Below the pieces are notes generated by a model. It was not told where the DNA came from, searched no databases, and was given only the letters and a program-made list of their open reading frames with translations. This document shows, piece by piece, positions 1-8,244 of a stretch of 64,000 nt of DNA (positions within the stretch are counted from its first letter, which is position 1; each line of letters begins with the position of its first letter). The stretch is from an uncultured SAR86 cluster bacterium (GTDB lineage: Bacteria > Pseudomonadota > Gammaproteobacteria > Magnimaribacterales > D2472): positions 1-64,000 of the forward strand of contig CACKEY010000005.1 in NCBI GenBank assembly GCA_902599315.1, in the 5' to 3' direction. The position numbers and the translations under genes were made by a program.

Positions 1-19
1 GCTGATTGAGAGAAATATA

Positions 20-1003
20 TTGTTTACAGAGCCGCCAACAGACCTTAATAATTACCTAGTTTCCAACACCTACTTAGAATACGCAGCATTTCTTTTATCT
101 GATATTGAATATTTTATGTCGTATACAGATATTCCTACCAAAGCTTCTAAATTTTCACAGATCGAAAAACGTTTTCAAGAAATTCAAAATTTAATTCTTA
201 AAAGTAGAGATCATTATCTCTCAAGTAACACCGCTTTTCATAAACCCTTTAAATTACATTTTGAATATTTAAATTGGTTTTATGATGTGACTATTAAAGA
301 GTTTAATGAAACTTTTAAGATACAAGACGAATCTGGAGCATTTGAGCAAGATATGTTGGATGTAATTAAAACATCAATTAAATTTTATGATGCATTTCAG
401 GCTCACTTGCCAATGAACCACAATGAATTTTTTCTCTACGAATCAGCTAAATTTTCTTCTTTAGCATTTACAGATTGCTTCACAGCAGGGGATAACATTC
501 TTTCAGGTGATACTAAGCTTAGTATGGAGTTCACTGAATCAGCTTTGGACATGCTAGAAAGAGCCTATCAAGCAGTTGATAAAGATTCATATAGACGCCA
601 GGAGTATGATGCATTAACCATCACATTGAATCCTCGTTCCCAAAAGCAATTTTCCTTCCAGCATTATCAAGACTTACATAAAATATATATAGCAAGTTGT
701 TATCAGGAGAATGTTTTAATGAAGCAGTTATTTTTAGTTTCTTCATTAAACATGGATGAGTCTACTCCAGAGGAAACACTCGACAAAATAGGTGAGACCA
801 TAGAATTAATTTCTGAAAAAATGCCTGATTTTGTTGCCACTCGCAATGAATCAGCTCTTTTAATGACAAACTCTAAGTTAATAACATCCGGTCAAGAGAT
901 TGATGGTTTAGAGATGTTATTCCCGCCAAAGGAATTTTCAACCATCCTAAAATCAAATTCATATAACTATTTAAATAACTTGCCCGTAAAGGTTAATCAT
1001 TGA
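20..1003 (+). CDS. Hypothetical protein, possibly 5'-truncated by window edge
   Basis: I do not recognise this 327-residue protein. It reads as a soluble, mainly helical, acidic protein with no signal peptide or membrane segment. The frame is open to the left edge (from base 2), so the real start may lie outside the window. TTG at 20 is the only near-start candidate in view, with a weak purine run (GAGAGA) about six bases before it; the first in-frame ATG is about 32 codons later. Its TGA overlaps the ATG of the following OGFr-domain gene (TGATG), so the two are probably translationally coupled. It heads a four-gene run of unknown role. Confidence 0.75.
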   Translation: MFTEPPTDLNNYLVSNTYLEYAAFLLSDIEYFMSYTDIPTKASKFSQIEKRFQEIQNLILKSRDHYLSSNTAFHKPFKLHFEYLNWFYDVTIKEFNETFKIQDESGAFEQDMLDVIKTSIKFYDAFQAHLPMNHNEFFLYESAKFSSLAFTDCFTAGDNILSGDTKLSMEFTESALDMLERAYQAVDKDSYRRQEYDALTITLNPRSQKQFSFQHYQDLHKIYIASCYQENVLMKQLFLVSSLNMDESTPEETLDKIGETIELISEKMPDFVATRNESALLMTNSKLITSGQEIDGLEMLFPPKEFSTILKSNSYNYLNNLPVKVNH

Positions 1004-1482
1004 TGGACATTTATAAGTTTTTGAAGGGTCTAGAGCCAGACGACAAAGGAAGACTGATCCACCAGATATGGGATTTCTCAGATACTGAAATTGAGGGAAC
1101 TCATGACTTTATTCAAAGGATATTTCCATTAAATGAACCAAGTACCATGAGCTTAAACAAATTTTATGTAGAAGATTCTGCATTGATTGAAAGGATACGT
1201 ATGGATCAAATAATTACGAATAATTTTATAGCTTCGAAGAATTTTTTTTTAGGATTTCTATCACGTAATGATCAATGGCAGCGTTACTATAATCACAATC
1301 AATTACGCATTACCAGAATTATCAAATCTCTTTTGTTGTTTGTTTCTAGAGATGAAGCAGAATCCTTTTATCAATATGTCTTATCTCTGATAAATTTTAA
1401 TGCATCAATCCCTAGTAAGGCATATGAGCATTGGGATCATGCTCTGGGTTTCATCAATCATCTCAAGCAAGGGCACAAATAG
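1003..1482 (+). CDS. Opioid growth factor receptor (OGFr)-domain protein
   Basis: This 159-residue protein resembles bacterial members of the OGFr N-terminal conserved region. The hallmarks are visible: a near N-terminal F-L-K-G, then HDFIQRIFPLNEPS (about residues 36-49, the family's H-[DS]-[YF]-IQW-LFPL-EPS block), and NHNQLRITRIIKSL (about 97-110). The C-terminal part carries the usual A-x-x-x-W-x-x-A. The biochemical role of bacterial OGFr proteins is unknown to me. The ATG at 1003 overlaps the TGA of the upstream gene and is preferred to a TTG one codon earlier. The next gene follows after 2 bases, so this sits mid-operon. Confidence 0.75.
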   Translation: MDIYKFLKGLEPDDKGRLIHQIWDFSDTEIEGTHDFIQRIFPLNEPSTMSLNKFYVEDSALIERIRMDQIITNNFIASKNFFLGFLSRNDQWQRYYNHNQLRITRIIKSLLLFVSRDEAESFYQYVLSLINFNASIPSKAYEHWDHALGFINHLKQGHK

Positions 1483-1484
1483 TT

Positions 1485-1865
1485 ATGCAAATCTACCAAC
1501 TGGAATTTAAAAAAAAACAGCAAGTTCAATTGGATCTATTTCCAACATACATGCCAAAAGATTTAATCGAAGAATATAAATTACAACTAAAGGCATATAA
1601 AAGAATTCAAAGAAGGCTTTATCGCATGCATCATAATTTAGTAGAAATGAACCAAGAACCTGATCTCAATCTACTAGATGAAAATGGGCTGGTAAATCTT
1701 GATGTTTATCGAATTGAGAAGCAATGGAAGCATTTAAAAAAACGTGTTAAAGACACTCTAATTTATCTTAATAAAGACAAAAAATTGTTGGATGAGTGGT
1801 TTGGAGCTTTTGCAAAGTTGTTAGATCTAAAAAATAAGAAATATAATCCAATGGGATATCATTAA
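1485..1865 (+). CDS. Hypothetical helical basic protein
   Basis: An unrecognised protein of 126 residues, lysine-rich and predicted by eye to be helical or coiled-coil (repeated K/L/Y/R patterns in residues 25-60 and 80-115). It has no signal peptide and no cysteine cluster. A longer frame begins with TTG at 1431 inside the OGFr gene, but the ATG at 1485, two bases after the OGFr stop, gives normal operon spacing and a better N-terminus. Function unknown; its only clue is tight linkage to the OGFr-domain gene and the following Tat-like membrane protein. Confidence 0.6.
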   Translation: MQIYQLEFKKKQQVQLDLFPTYMPKDLIEEYKLQLKAYKRIQRRLYRMHHNLVEMNQEPDLNLLDENGLVNLDVYRIEKQWKHLKKRVKDTLIYLNKDKKLLDEWFGAFAKLLDLKNKKYNPMGYH

Positions 1866-1868
1866 ATT

Positions 1869-2153
1869 ATGAAAAGAAGATATTTTATTCAAAGCACTGG
1901 GATTGTTGCCTCAACTGCTGTGATAGTTCCCTCGGCTATCTTTGCAGCAGATGCAGCCATTGAGTCTATTACTAAACACTCAAATGAATTTATTGAGTTC
2001 ACATCTGAAACTGCCAGTAAGCTAAATGATTACGCTTTAGGAGGCATTTTACCCTCATTAATACCCTTGATGTTGTTTGCTTATACCCATGAGCTAATCT
2101 ATGTGATGTTGTTTCTTTTTTTGCTTATTAGTTCTGGAATAGTCATTTTTTAA
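1869..2153 (+). CDS. Small Tat-signal-like membrane protein
   Basis: This 94-residue protein starts with a twin-arginine-like leader: KRRYFIQ, then a mildly hydrophobic stretch with an A-rich end (PSAIFAADA, about residues 22-30). A strongly hydrophobic C-terminal segment (about 64-94) looks like one or two membrane passes. It begins three bases after the preceding stop, so it is probably the last gene of the OGFr run, and a hairpin terminator lies downstream at 2240-2268. The RR leader combined with a C-terminal anchor suggests an inner-membrane-tethered periplasmic peptide. No family is recognised, and the Tat call is inference. Confidence 0.55.
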   Translation: MKRRYFIQSTGIVASTAVIVPSAIFAADAAIESITKHSNEFIEFTSETASKLNDYALGGILPSLIPLMLFAYTHELIYVMLFLFLLISSGIVIF

Positions 2154-2239
2154 ACCTTGAATTTCAGTAAAAAATCACCACATAAATAAGTGTAGCTATA
2201 GAAATAACTTCCCTATTTCTTTTCCCCTGCATACATCTA

Positions 2240-2268
2240 TTACACCTAATTCTGGGTGTAAATTTTTT
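2240..2268 (+). terminator. Probable intrinsic terminator
   Basis: A 7-bp stem (TTACACC/GGTGTAA) with an 8-base loop is followed after one base by six Ts. It lies about 87 bases after the Tat-like gene and only 10 bases before the next ATG, so it may end the upstream operon or act as a leader structure for the next gene. The 2154-2239 stretch before it shows nothing else. Confidence 0.5.
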
Positions 2269-2278
2269 GGAGAAAAAT

Positions 2279-2581
2279 ATGCAAGTATTTAAATGCGAGT
2301 ATGAACTTCCACAAGGAAAAATTAACCACAATGTTCACGTTGACTGGGATGAAAAAGGTAACCTTCATTTTACTGAGCATGATCTTGGAGACGGCGTGAA
2401 AGAGTTTTGGGGAACCGATGAATATGAATATTTCATGATGATTCATCAAAAACATGTAGCAAAGTTCATCCTTTGTTGCTTTTGGAAGGGCTTTACCTTT
2501 GAGGAAAGGTTTACAGTTGCTGAATTAAGGAATTTATGTGACGAATACAATATTGAATATTCATCTGATAATTGGCTATAA
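2279..2581 (+). CDS. Hypothetical small acidic protein
   Basis: A 100-residue protein of unknown family, rich in acidic and aromatic residues (several HDLGDG and EYEYF-type stretches), with no leader peptide. The ATG at 2279 is chosen over an upstream TTG (2267) because GGAG sits six bases before it. It is probably monocistronic: a hairpin terminator precedes it and a convergent gene follows 16 bases after its stop. No function can be proposed. Confidence 0.55.
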   Translation: MQVFKCEYELPQGKINHNVHVDWDEKGNLHFTEHDLGDGVKEFWGTDEYEYFMMIHQKHVAKFILCCFWKGFTFEERFTVAELRNLCDEYNIEYSSDNWL

Positions 2582-2597
2582 AATTAGAAAAACTAAA

Positions 2598-2957
2598 TTA
2601 TTTTTTAACCCTCTTAAAATACACAATACCGCTTATTCTTTCCTCAGAATATGTGTATTCAATGGATTGGCTATATCTCCATTTGTAAAGCTTTAAAATG
2701 TTTGGGGGTAGCTTATCTTTTTCTAAGACTCTTTTGATGTGCCATTTAAAATCATGCCAATTTTTTAACTCATTTTTAGAAACTTTTCCCACACCATAAG
2801 CACTCCTTTGTTGTTTAAATTTAAGTTTGTTCTCCTTTGAGAACTCGAAATACCAACCATGAGAACCTCCACCTAAGAATGTAATGCCATAATCTCCAGT
2901 GCTATATTCACGCATGGATACCAAGTTATTTATCTTAGTGTATTTGCAGTCTTTCAT
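2598..2957 (-). CDS. Hypothetical protein
   Basis: A 119-residue basic protein of unknown function. The start at 2957 (MKDCKY) is supported by an unusually good ribosome binding site, AAAGGAGG, five bases before the ATG. The longer frame up to 2990 lacks such a site. Lys/Tyr-rich, with a central glycine patch (FLGGGSHGWYFEF, about residues 27-39). Upstream on the same strand lies a GC-rich hairpin (2995-3020), so its mRNA leader may be structured. No family recognised. Confidence 0.55.
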   Translation of the reverse strand: MKDCKYTKINNLVSMREYSTGDYGITFLGGGSHGWYFEFSKENKLKFKQQRSAYGVGKVSKNELKNWHDFKWHIKRVLEKDKLPPNILKLYKWRYSQSIEYTYSEERISGIVYFKRVKK

Positions 2958-2994
2958 TTTTCCTCCTTTAGTTGCTGAAAGCCATATCATTTTT

Positions 2995-3020
2995 CCACCT
3001 TGCCAGAGAGGGCAGGTTGG
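2995..3020 (-). promoter_or_regulatory. GC-rich hairpin in leader of hypothetical gene
   Basis: CCACCTTGCC at 2995-3004 and GGCAGGTTGG at 3011-3020 form a 10-bp stem with one mismatch, one G-U and a 6-base loop. This is conspicuous in such AT-rich DNA. It lies 37 bases before the start of the minus-strand hypothetical gene and has no T-tract on that strand, so a leader or mRNA structure is more likely than a terminator. The rest of 2991-3129 shows no gene. Confidence 0.35.
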
Positions 3021-3132
3021 AGAGGAATTTAATCCTGCTCTTGATATCCGTATATTTTACATTTTTTGTCTATAAAAAAGTAGGTATTTTTTAGATGCAT
3101 AATGCTAATATTGAATTAAACAAGGAGAAATG

Positions 3133-3618
3133 ATGAAAAATTTATTTATGGTTAATGCACTTATGTTTGGTTTTATACAGGCTATTGATGCCGCTCCCTC
3201 AAAGGCTGAGGCTGAAGTTGCGATTGCTTTTGAAAAGTATTTTGATGCAAGGGCGAATCAGAATTGGGATACTGTAGCAGCCATGGAAAGTGCCACTGGA
3301 ACATATAATTCAAATTCAGATGGAAGCTTTCATAAAGCATTATCAAAAACAACTGCTGCTCAATGGAAAGCCAGTGGTCAGGCGGGCGCTCTAAACATCT
3401 ACTACCCAGAGTTTGCTGAACTTTCAGATGACGTTGTCTATGTTAGATTTTATTATGAAGGCATAGCTATAAATGGTTCCAAATCAAGTGACTATAGAAC
3501 AAAGGTTACACAGAATTGGATAAAGGAGAATGGTAAATGGGTTGTTAAAACTCAGCACTATTCACCAGCACAGTTCGGCGGAGTGCATATAACTGTTGCT
3601 TCAGATTTTGAGGAATAA
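3133..3618 (+). CDS. Secreted NTF2/SnoaL-like protein (hypothetical)
   Basis: This 161-residue protein has an N-terminal signal peptide (about residues 1-20, ending near IDAAPSK). The rest has the size and pattern of a single NTF2-like alpha+beta barrel: an early helix (A-F-E-K-Y-F-D-A-R-A-N-Q-N-W-D), then alternating strands ending with WIKENGKWVVKTQHYS. Such domains bind small hydrophobic molecules or act as lyases/isomerases; no catalytic set can be assigned. AAGGAG lies five bases before the ATG at 3133, favouring it over the ATG at 3130. Probably periplasmic. It ends in the shared terminator at 3633-3657. Confidence 0.65.
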   Translation: MKNLFMVNALMFGFIQAIDAAPSKAEAEVAIAFEKYFDARANQNWDTVAAMESATGTYNSNSDGSFHKALSKTTAAQWKASGQAGALNIYYPEFAELSDDVVYVRFYYEGIAINGSKSSDYRTKVTQNWIKENGKWVVKTQHYSPAQFGGVHITVASDFEE

Positions 3619-3632
3619 ATAAGTCTAAAAAT

Positions 3633-3657
3633 TGGCCTTAAGCATCCCTTAAGGCCA
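3633..3657 (-). terminator. Bidirectional intrinsic terminator
   Basis: A perfect 10-bp inverted repeat (TGGCCTTAAG/CTTAAGGCCA) with a 5-base loop lies between two convergent genes. On the minus strand it is followed by a T-rich tract, so it most clearly ends the P450/thioesterase operon; it can also serve the plus-strand gene ending at 3618. Confidence 0.75.
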
Positions 3658-3665
3658 CAAGTTTG

Positions 3666-4100
3666 TTATTTAGTAGGATAGGTCTTATGTAAGGCTGTAA
3701 ATCTTGAGAAGCAAACACGCTTATCGTTATCATCGGAAATATCAATATTCCAAACCGATGTTGATCCACCAACATGGACTGGAACTGCCTTGGCATAAAC
3801 ATATCCATCAGTAGGAGAGGAGATATGATTTGCGTTAATTTCAATGCCAACAGGATACTTTTTTGTACCATCCATCGTTAATGCCGCAGCAATACTGCCA
3901 ACACTTTCAGCTAGCACACAAGAGGCCCCACCATGAAGAATTCCATAAGGTTGCTTAGTTTTTTCTGTGACTGGCATCTTTGCAATAATAAAATCATTGC
4001 CAACTTCAATTACTTCAATGTCTAGGTGTTTGTCCATTTTTACGGATGAATCTTTAAAGTTTTCAATCGATATAGGTTGGAACCAAATACTTTTAGTCAT
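3666..4100 (-). CDS. Hotdog-fold thioesterase (PaaI/YdiI-like)
   Basis: A 144-residue acyl-CoA thioesterase of the PaaI/YdiI hotdog family. The signature QPYGILHGGASCVLAESVGS is at about residues 50-69, with HGG at 56-58 and the expected catalytic Glu at 65. The strand pattern ending in V-F-S-R-F-T-A-L is normal. It hydrolyses small acyl- or aryl-CoA thioesters in the cytoplasm; the substrate is not readable. It lies 12 bases after the P450 gene, so it is probably co-transcribed with the P450 and M16 peptidase genes, which hints at release of CoA from an oxidised substrate. Confidence 0.88.
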   Translation of the reverse strand: MTKSIWFQPISIENFKDSSVKMDKHLDIEVIEVGNDFIIAKMPVTEKTKQPYGILHGGASCVLAESVGSIAAALTMDGTKKYPVGIEINANHISSPTDGYVYAKAVPVHVGGSTSVWNIDISDDNDKRVCFSRFTALHKTYPTK

Positions 4101-4112
4101 GATTTGTCTGAA

Positions 4113-5465
4113 TTAAAATTTTACTGGCATTTCTTGAATTGCATGAACAAAGTTATTGGGCGCTACTTTCCAATTTCCACTCATACGAATGTTTGGAAAA
4201 CGCGATAATATTTGTTTGTATGACTCTTCTAATTGCATCAAAGCAACCGGCTTACCAACGCAAGTGTGCCTGCCAATGCCAAATGCAAGATGCTTATCTG
4301 CATTTTCACGCTCGATGTCAAATTTATCAGGATTGGTAAACACTGATGGATCTCGATTTGCTGCTCCATACCACATAACAATCTTCTCACCAGGACCCAT
4401 TAATTGTCCTCCAAGCTCCGTTTCACAGGTTGTTGTTCTGCGCATATGAATTACTGGAGAAACCATGCGAATGCATTCTTGAAGAAAATTAGGCATTAAT
4501 TCAGGATTTTCTATGAGTTTTTGCTTTTGATCAGGATTTTCAGTTAAGAGCTTGATCGCACCACTGAGAGTGTTTCTAGTGGTATCGTTTCCTGCAAAAA
4601 TAATTAATAACCATGAACCATCTAAGAATTCTGGGCTTAGTTTTTGGCCTTCCAACTCAGCATTCGCAATAGCAGAAAGCAAATCGTCTGATGGATTTTT
4701 TCGTTTAGAGTTTAAAATATCTCTACCATATTCAAACATCTCATCTACCATCCCATTGAACATATCAATCATGTCAGTATTGACTGGTTCATTTGAAACT
4801 TCACCATCCATTTCTTTTTTTAATTGCTCAACTTGAATGTATTGTGCTAATTCTAAGAATTCCATCCAGGTCACTAGCTTCTGCCTATCAGACTCAGGAA
4901 TACCTAAAATTTCAGATAATGTAAATATCGGTAGCTGTTGAGAAAAAGCAGTCACAAAATTGCAATCTTCTTGAGTATTAATAGCATCTAACAAGGAGCT
5001 AACTTTTGCTTTTACTTTGATGCGAAGATTAGCAACATAATCAGGCTTAAAAAAGGGCATATGCTCTCGCCTAAGATTAATATGTAAGTCGCCATCAAGA
5101 TTGAGCATGTGATCAATTGCAGATCGCCACAGCTTAGGATGCCTGCGATCCTCGTTTCCTAAAGTTATAAGAGTTCCTGTCCCAGCTTGAGATGAAAATG
5201 TTTTGGGATCAGAGGAAACCTTTAATATATCTTCATACCTAGTCAGCGACCAAAACACGGGCTCTGGATCATTTAAAAAAGGCGGATGAAGGAAAATCGG
5301 TGCCTGTTCTCGTAATTCCTTAAATTGGCTAAATGGTTGTCCGTTTGTAAAAACGTCTAAATCAGTAAAGTTAATGCTAGATCCAATATCATAGATAGGG
5401 GGATATGCATTCGAGCTAAATGTTTTCTTAGCAAGATCCTTGCTAATGGATATTGGTTCACCCAT
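4113..5465 (-). CDS. Cytochrome P450
   Basis: A full-length, soluble class I-type bacterial P450 of 450 residues with no membrane anchor. It shows the I-helix oxygen-binding motif AGNDTT (291-296), the K-helix ExxR (E330-R333) and the haem-binding loop FGIGRHTCVG with the thiolate Cys at 402. By look it is closest to the CYP124/125/142-type enzymes that hydroxylate sterol side chains or methyl-branched lipids; that subfamily assignment is inference. It needs a ferredoxin and reductase, which are not next to it. The ATG overlaps the preceding gene's TAA (TAATG), so it is coupled to the M16 peptidase gene. Confidence 0.93.
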   Translation of the reverse strand: MGEPISISKDLAKKTFSSNAYPPIYDIGSSINFTDLDVFTNGQPFSQFKELREQAPIFLHPPFLNDPEPVFWSLTRYEDILKVSSDPKTFSSQAGTGTLITLGNEDRRHPKLWRSAIDHMLNLDGDLHINLRREHMPFFKPDYVANLRIKVKAKVSSLLDAINTQEDCNFVTAFSQQLPIFTLSEILGIPESDRQKLVTWMEFLELAQYIQVEQLKKEMDGEVSNEPVNTDMIDMFNGMVDEMFEYGRDILNSKRKNPSDDLLSAIANAELEGQKLSPEFLDGSWLLIIFAGNDTTRNTLSGAIKLLTENPDQKQKLIENPELMPNFLQECIRMVSPVIHMRRTTTCETELGGQLMGPGEKIVMWYGAANRDPSVFTNPDKFDIERENADKHLAFGIGRHTCVGKPVALMQLEESYKQILSRFPNIRMSGNWKVAPNNFVHAIQEMPVKF

Positions 5466-8185
5466 TAATCTAATATCTCCATTTCACCTAAATTTAACTT
5501 TCTAATAGGCTCCTCAATTTTGTCTAGATCACCAACAATTAGCCACGTCCATTGATCGGGTTTAATATACTTTTGTGCCATAGCTTTTACATCCTCTAAA
5601 GTTGGTTCATCGTAAAGCGCAGGCAGCTGATTTAGATAATCCAAGTCTCGATCATAAGTTACTATATTCGAAACTCCTGCCCTTAAAGAGCCGAGTGTTT
5701 CAAATAAACCAGGTAATCTGAGTATTTTTGATGCTTTGCCTTTTGCTAATTCGTCCTCAGTGGTAGGAGATGAGGACAAATATGCGTCATATTCATTAAT
5801 TATTTCAGTAATTGATTCAGATGTTTTGTCAGTTTGAACGGGAGCTGTAATTAGCATTGATCTTTGACCTTTTGCGTCCCCCAATCGAGTTCTAACTCCA
5901 TATGACCAACTTTTATCCTCTCTAAGATTCATATTAAGCCTTGAAGTAAAGCTTCCACCAATTGCATAGTTCATATAATCAATTTTAAATTCTTCCGGTG
6001 TCGCTGACGGAGGTAAAAGCTGACCTGCAACAATATAGGATTGCTCGGCATTAGGTTTATTAATTAGATATACTTTTCTTTTTTCTGGCAATGCTACAGT
6101 GGGTAAATTTTTCAATTCAGTGTCTGATTCAGCCTTCCATTTTCCAAATTTAGATTCAAGTAATTTCACAATTTCATTTAAGGAGATGTCACCTGCAACA
6201 GTAAAAGTTAGATGATTTGGATTTAAAGCAAGTTTATGAATTTCAGACAATTTTTTGTTATCAATACTCTCAATTGTTTGAGTCGGCCCAGATCCAATTC
6301 TTAGCTTTCCATAGGGATGATCTTTGCCATATAAAAGATTACCTATATTTCTAAAGGCAATGGAGCTTGGCTGAAACTCAGCCCTTTTAAGCGCAGCAAG
6401 TGTTTGATTTTTAATTCTTGCAATCTCAGTTTCAGGAAATGTAGGAAACATTATTGCCTCTCTTGCAAGGTCTAAAGTCTCATCAAGATTTAATTTAAGA
6501 GAAGAGATGGATACATAAGATGTATCTAAATCCGAACCAAATCCCATGTTTGCACCCAATGAATCTAAAACTTCATCAAACTCTAATGAGGAGTATTTCT
6601 TTGTGCCCTCATTAAGCATGTCCATCATAAAGTTGGTGTATCCAATTTGATCAGCATCTTCTTGCGCATATCCAAAATCAAATTGAATGTTAATTTCTAC
6701 CAATGGTATATTTTTGCGCTCAGCCAAGACAACCTTTGCACCATTAGATAGTTCTGCAGTTTGCAAAGATGGAAATTTAAATGAAATTTTTTCAGTAGGA
6801 TAGGGAATGCCCTCGGACCTATCTATAGTTGATTCATTAGTGGCTAATTTTTCACTTGGTAAAATAGAAAGAACGTAGGGAGTATCATCGATCCACTTTA
6901 TAAAAGTTGATTTAATTTTAGCAGGAGTGCTCTCATCGATATATCTTGCATTATCAATGTAGCAACCTGGATTTCCTGTGTAGGTTTGACAAGTAGCTAG
7001 AAGATCAGATTTTCCACCAAAACCTCCAATTCGTTGAGCGCCTCTGATAAAACTTGCCAATGTCTTAGTTTTTTCGGCTTCAAGTAACTTTTTGTTCGGA
7101 CCTTTTTGTATGAATGTTTGTAAAACGGCATCCACTTCTTTTTCTACCATCTTTGGATCTTGGCCTGAAACAACATCAACAACAACAATAAACATTCCGG
7201 CAATTTCCCTGTCGTAATAAAAAGCGGAAACACTAGTCGCGATTTGTTTTTCATATACTAGCTTTTTGAAAAGAGGAGAATTTTTTCCACCGACCAACAC
7301 GCTTGATGCCAAGTCAAAATGAGCTGCTGCCTCAGTATCTCTTGGAGGTACATTCCAAGCTTTGTATATTCTTGCTTGAGGAACGTTATCATACATAATG
7401 TCACGTTTTTCTTCACTTCTTTTTGCTATCCAAACATCAGGTTTGACCAAAGGTGGTCCAGCAGGTATGTCTCCAAAGTATTTCTTCACTTTCTCTCTTG
7501 CAGTCTCTAAATCTATATCTCCAGCGAGAGCAAGCACCGCATTATTTGGACCATAGTAGGTTTTAAACCATTCTTGGACATCTTCAAGGGATGCAGCATC
7601 TAAATCCTCCATTGATCCTATTGTTGTCCATGAGTAGGGATGACCTTTTGGAAAAGCAGCTTCTGAAATTCTAGTGAATGCTTTCCCATATGGTTGATTT
7701 TCACCTTGGCGCTTTTCATTTTGAACTACGCCTCTTTGTTCATCGAGCTTTTCTTGATCAACAACACCAAGCAAATGACCCATTCGATCAGATTCCATCC
7801 ACAATGCTAAGTCTACGGCATTAGTTGGAACATTCTGAAAATAGTTAGTTCTATCAGAATTAGTAGTTCCATTTTGATCGGTTGAACCTATTTTTTCGAA
7901 TGGCTCAAAGTATTCACTATTATAATTCTCAGTTCCATTGAACATAAGATGTTCAAAGAGATGAGCAAATCCAGTTTTTCCAACCTTTTCATTTTTCGAT
8001 CCTACGTGATACCAAACATTAACCGCAACCATTGGCACTTTTCGGTCTTCGTGAACAACAACAGTGAGTCCATTATCTAAGGTAAATGATTCATAATTAA
8101 TTTCTGGCAAGTCATTCAATAAAGAGGCATGAGTGTTTGCAATAAATATAAAGCTAGCAGTTAAGGCTTTGATTAATTTTTTCAT
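5465..8185 (-). CDS. M16-family zinc peptidase, two-unit (pitrilysin-like)
   Basis: A 906-residue protein with a signal peptide (about 1-20, ending THA). The inverted zinc motif HLFEH is at 75-79 in the first M16 unit, and a second, inactive M16 half follows, as in periplasmic pitrilysin/PqqL-like peptidases. It likely degrades peptides in the periplasm; the substrate is unknown. It starts a minus-strand operon with the P450 and thioesterase, with a divergent M28 peptidase gene 59 bases away, so both secreted peptidases share a promoter region. Full-length, no damage seen. Confidence 0.9.
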   Translation of the reverse strand: MKKLIKALTASFIFIANTHASLLNDLPEINYESFTLDNGLTVVVHEDRKVPMVAVNVWYHVGSKNEKVGKTGFAHLFEHLMFNGTENYNSEYFEPFEKIGSTDQNGTTNSDRTNYFQNVPTNAVDLALWMESDRMGHLLGVVDQEKLDEQRGVVQNEKRQGENQPYGKAFTRISEAAFPKGHPYSWTTIGSMEDLDAASLEDVQEWFKTYYGPNNAVLALAGDIDLETAREKVKKYFGDIPAGPPLVKPDVWIAKRSEEKRDIMYDNVPQARIYKAWNVPPRDTEAAAHFDLASSVLVGGKNSPLFKKLVYEKQIATSVSAFYYDREIAGMFIVVVDVVSGQDPKMVEKEVDAVLQTFIQKGPNKKLLEAEKTKTLASFIRGAQRIGGFGGKSDLLATCQTYTGNPGCYIDNARYIDESTPAKIKSTFIKWIDDTPYVLSILPSEKLATNESTIDRSEGIPYPTEKISFKFPSLQTAELSNGAKVVLAERKNIPLVEINIQFDFGYAQEDADQIGYTNFMMDMLNEGTKKYSSLEFDEVLDSLGANMGFGSDLDTSYVSISSLKLNLDETLDLAREAIMFPTFPETEIARIKNQTLAALKRAEFQPSSIAFRNIGNLLYGKDHPYGKLRIGSGPTQTIESIDNKKLSEIHKLALNPNHLTFTVAGDISLNEIVKLLESKFGKWKAESDTELKNLPTVALPEKRKVYLINKPNAEQSYIVAGQLLPPSATPEEFKIDYMNYAIGGSFTSRLNMNLREDKSWSYGVRTRLGDAKGQRSMLITAPVQTDKTSESITEIINEYDAYLSSSPTTEDELAKGKASKILRLPGLFETLGSLRAGVSNIVTYDRDLDYLNQLPALYDEPTLEDVKAMAQKYIKPDQWTWLIVGDLDKIEEPIRKLNLGEMEILD

Positions 8186-8244
8186 AAGTATCTATCCCAT
8201 AAATTTGGAAATATATTTTATACTTTACTTATCTGAATATACAC

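Noticed and set aside
1431-1484. TTG-started extension of the helical basic protein
   Set aside because: Lies inside the OGFr-domain gene; the ATG at 1485 has normal spacing.
2246-2455. 69-residue minus-strand frame
   Set aside because: Overlaps the plus-strand gene at 2279-2581, which has a good ribosome site; the frame also runs through the hairpin terminator.
2995-3020. tRNA or terminator at the GC-rich hairpin
   Set aside because: No T-loop, anticodon arm or CCA; no T-tract on the 3' side of either strand.
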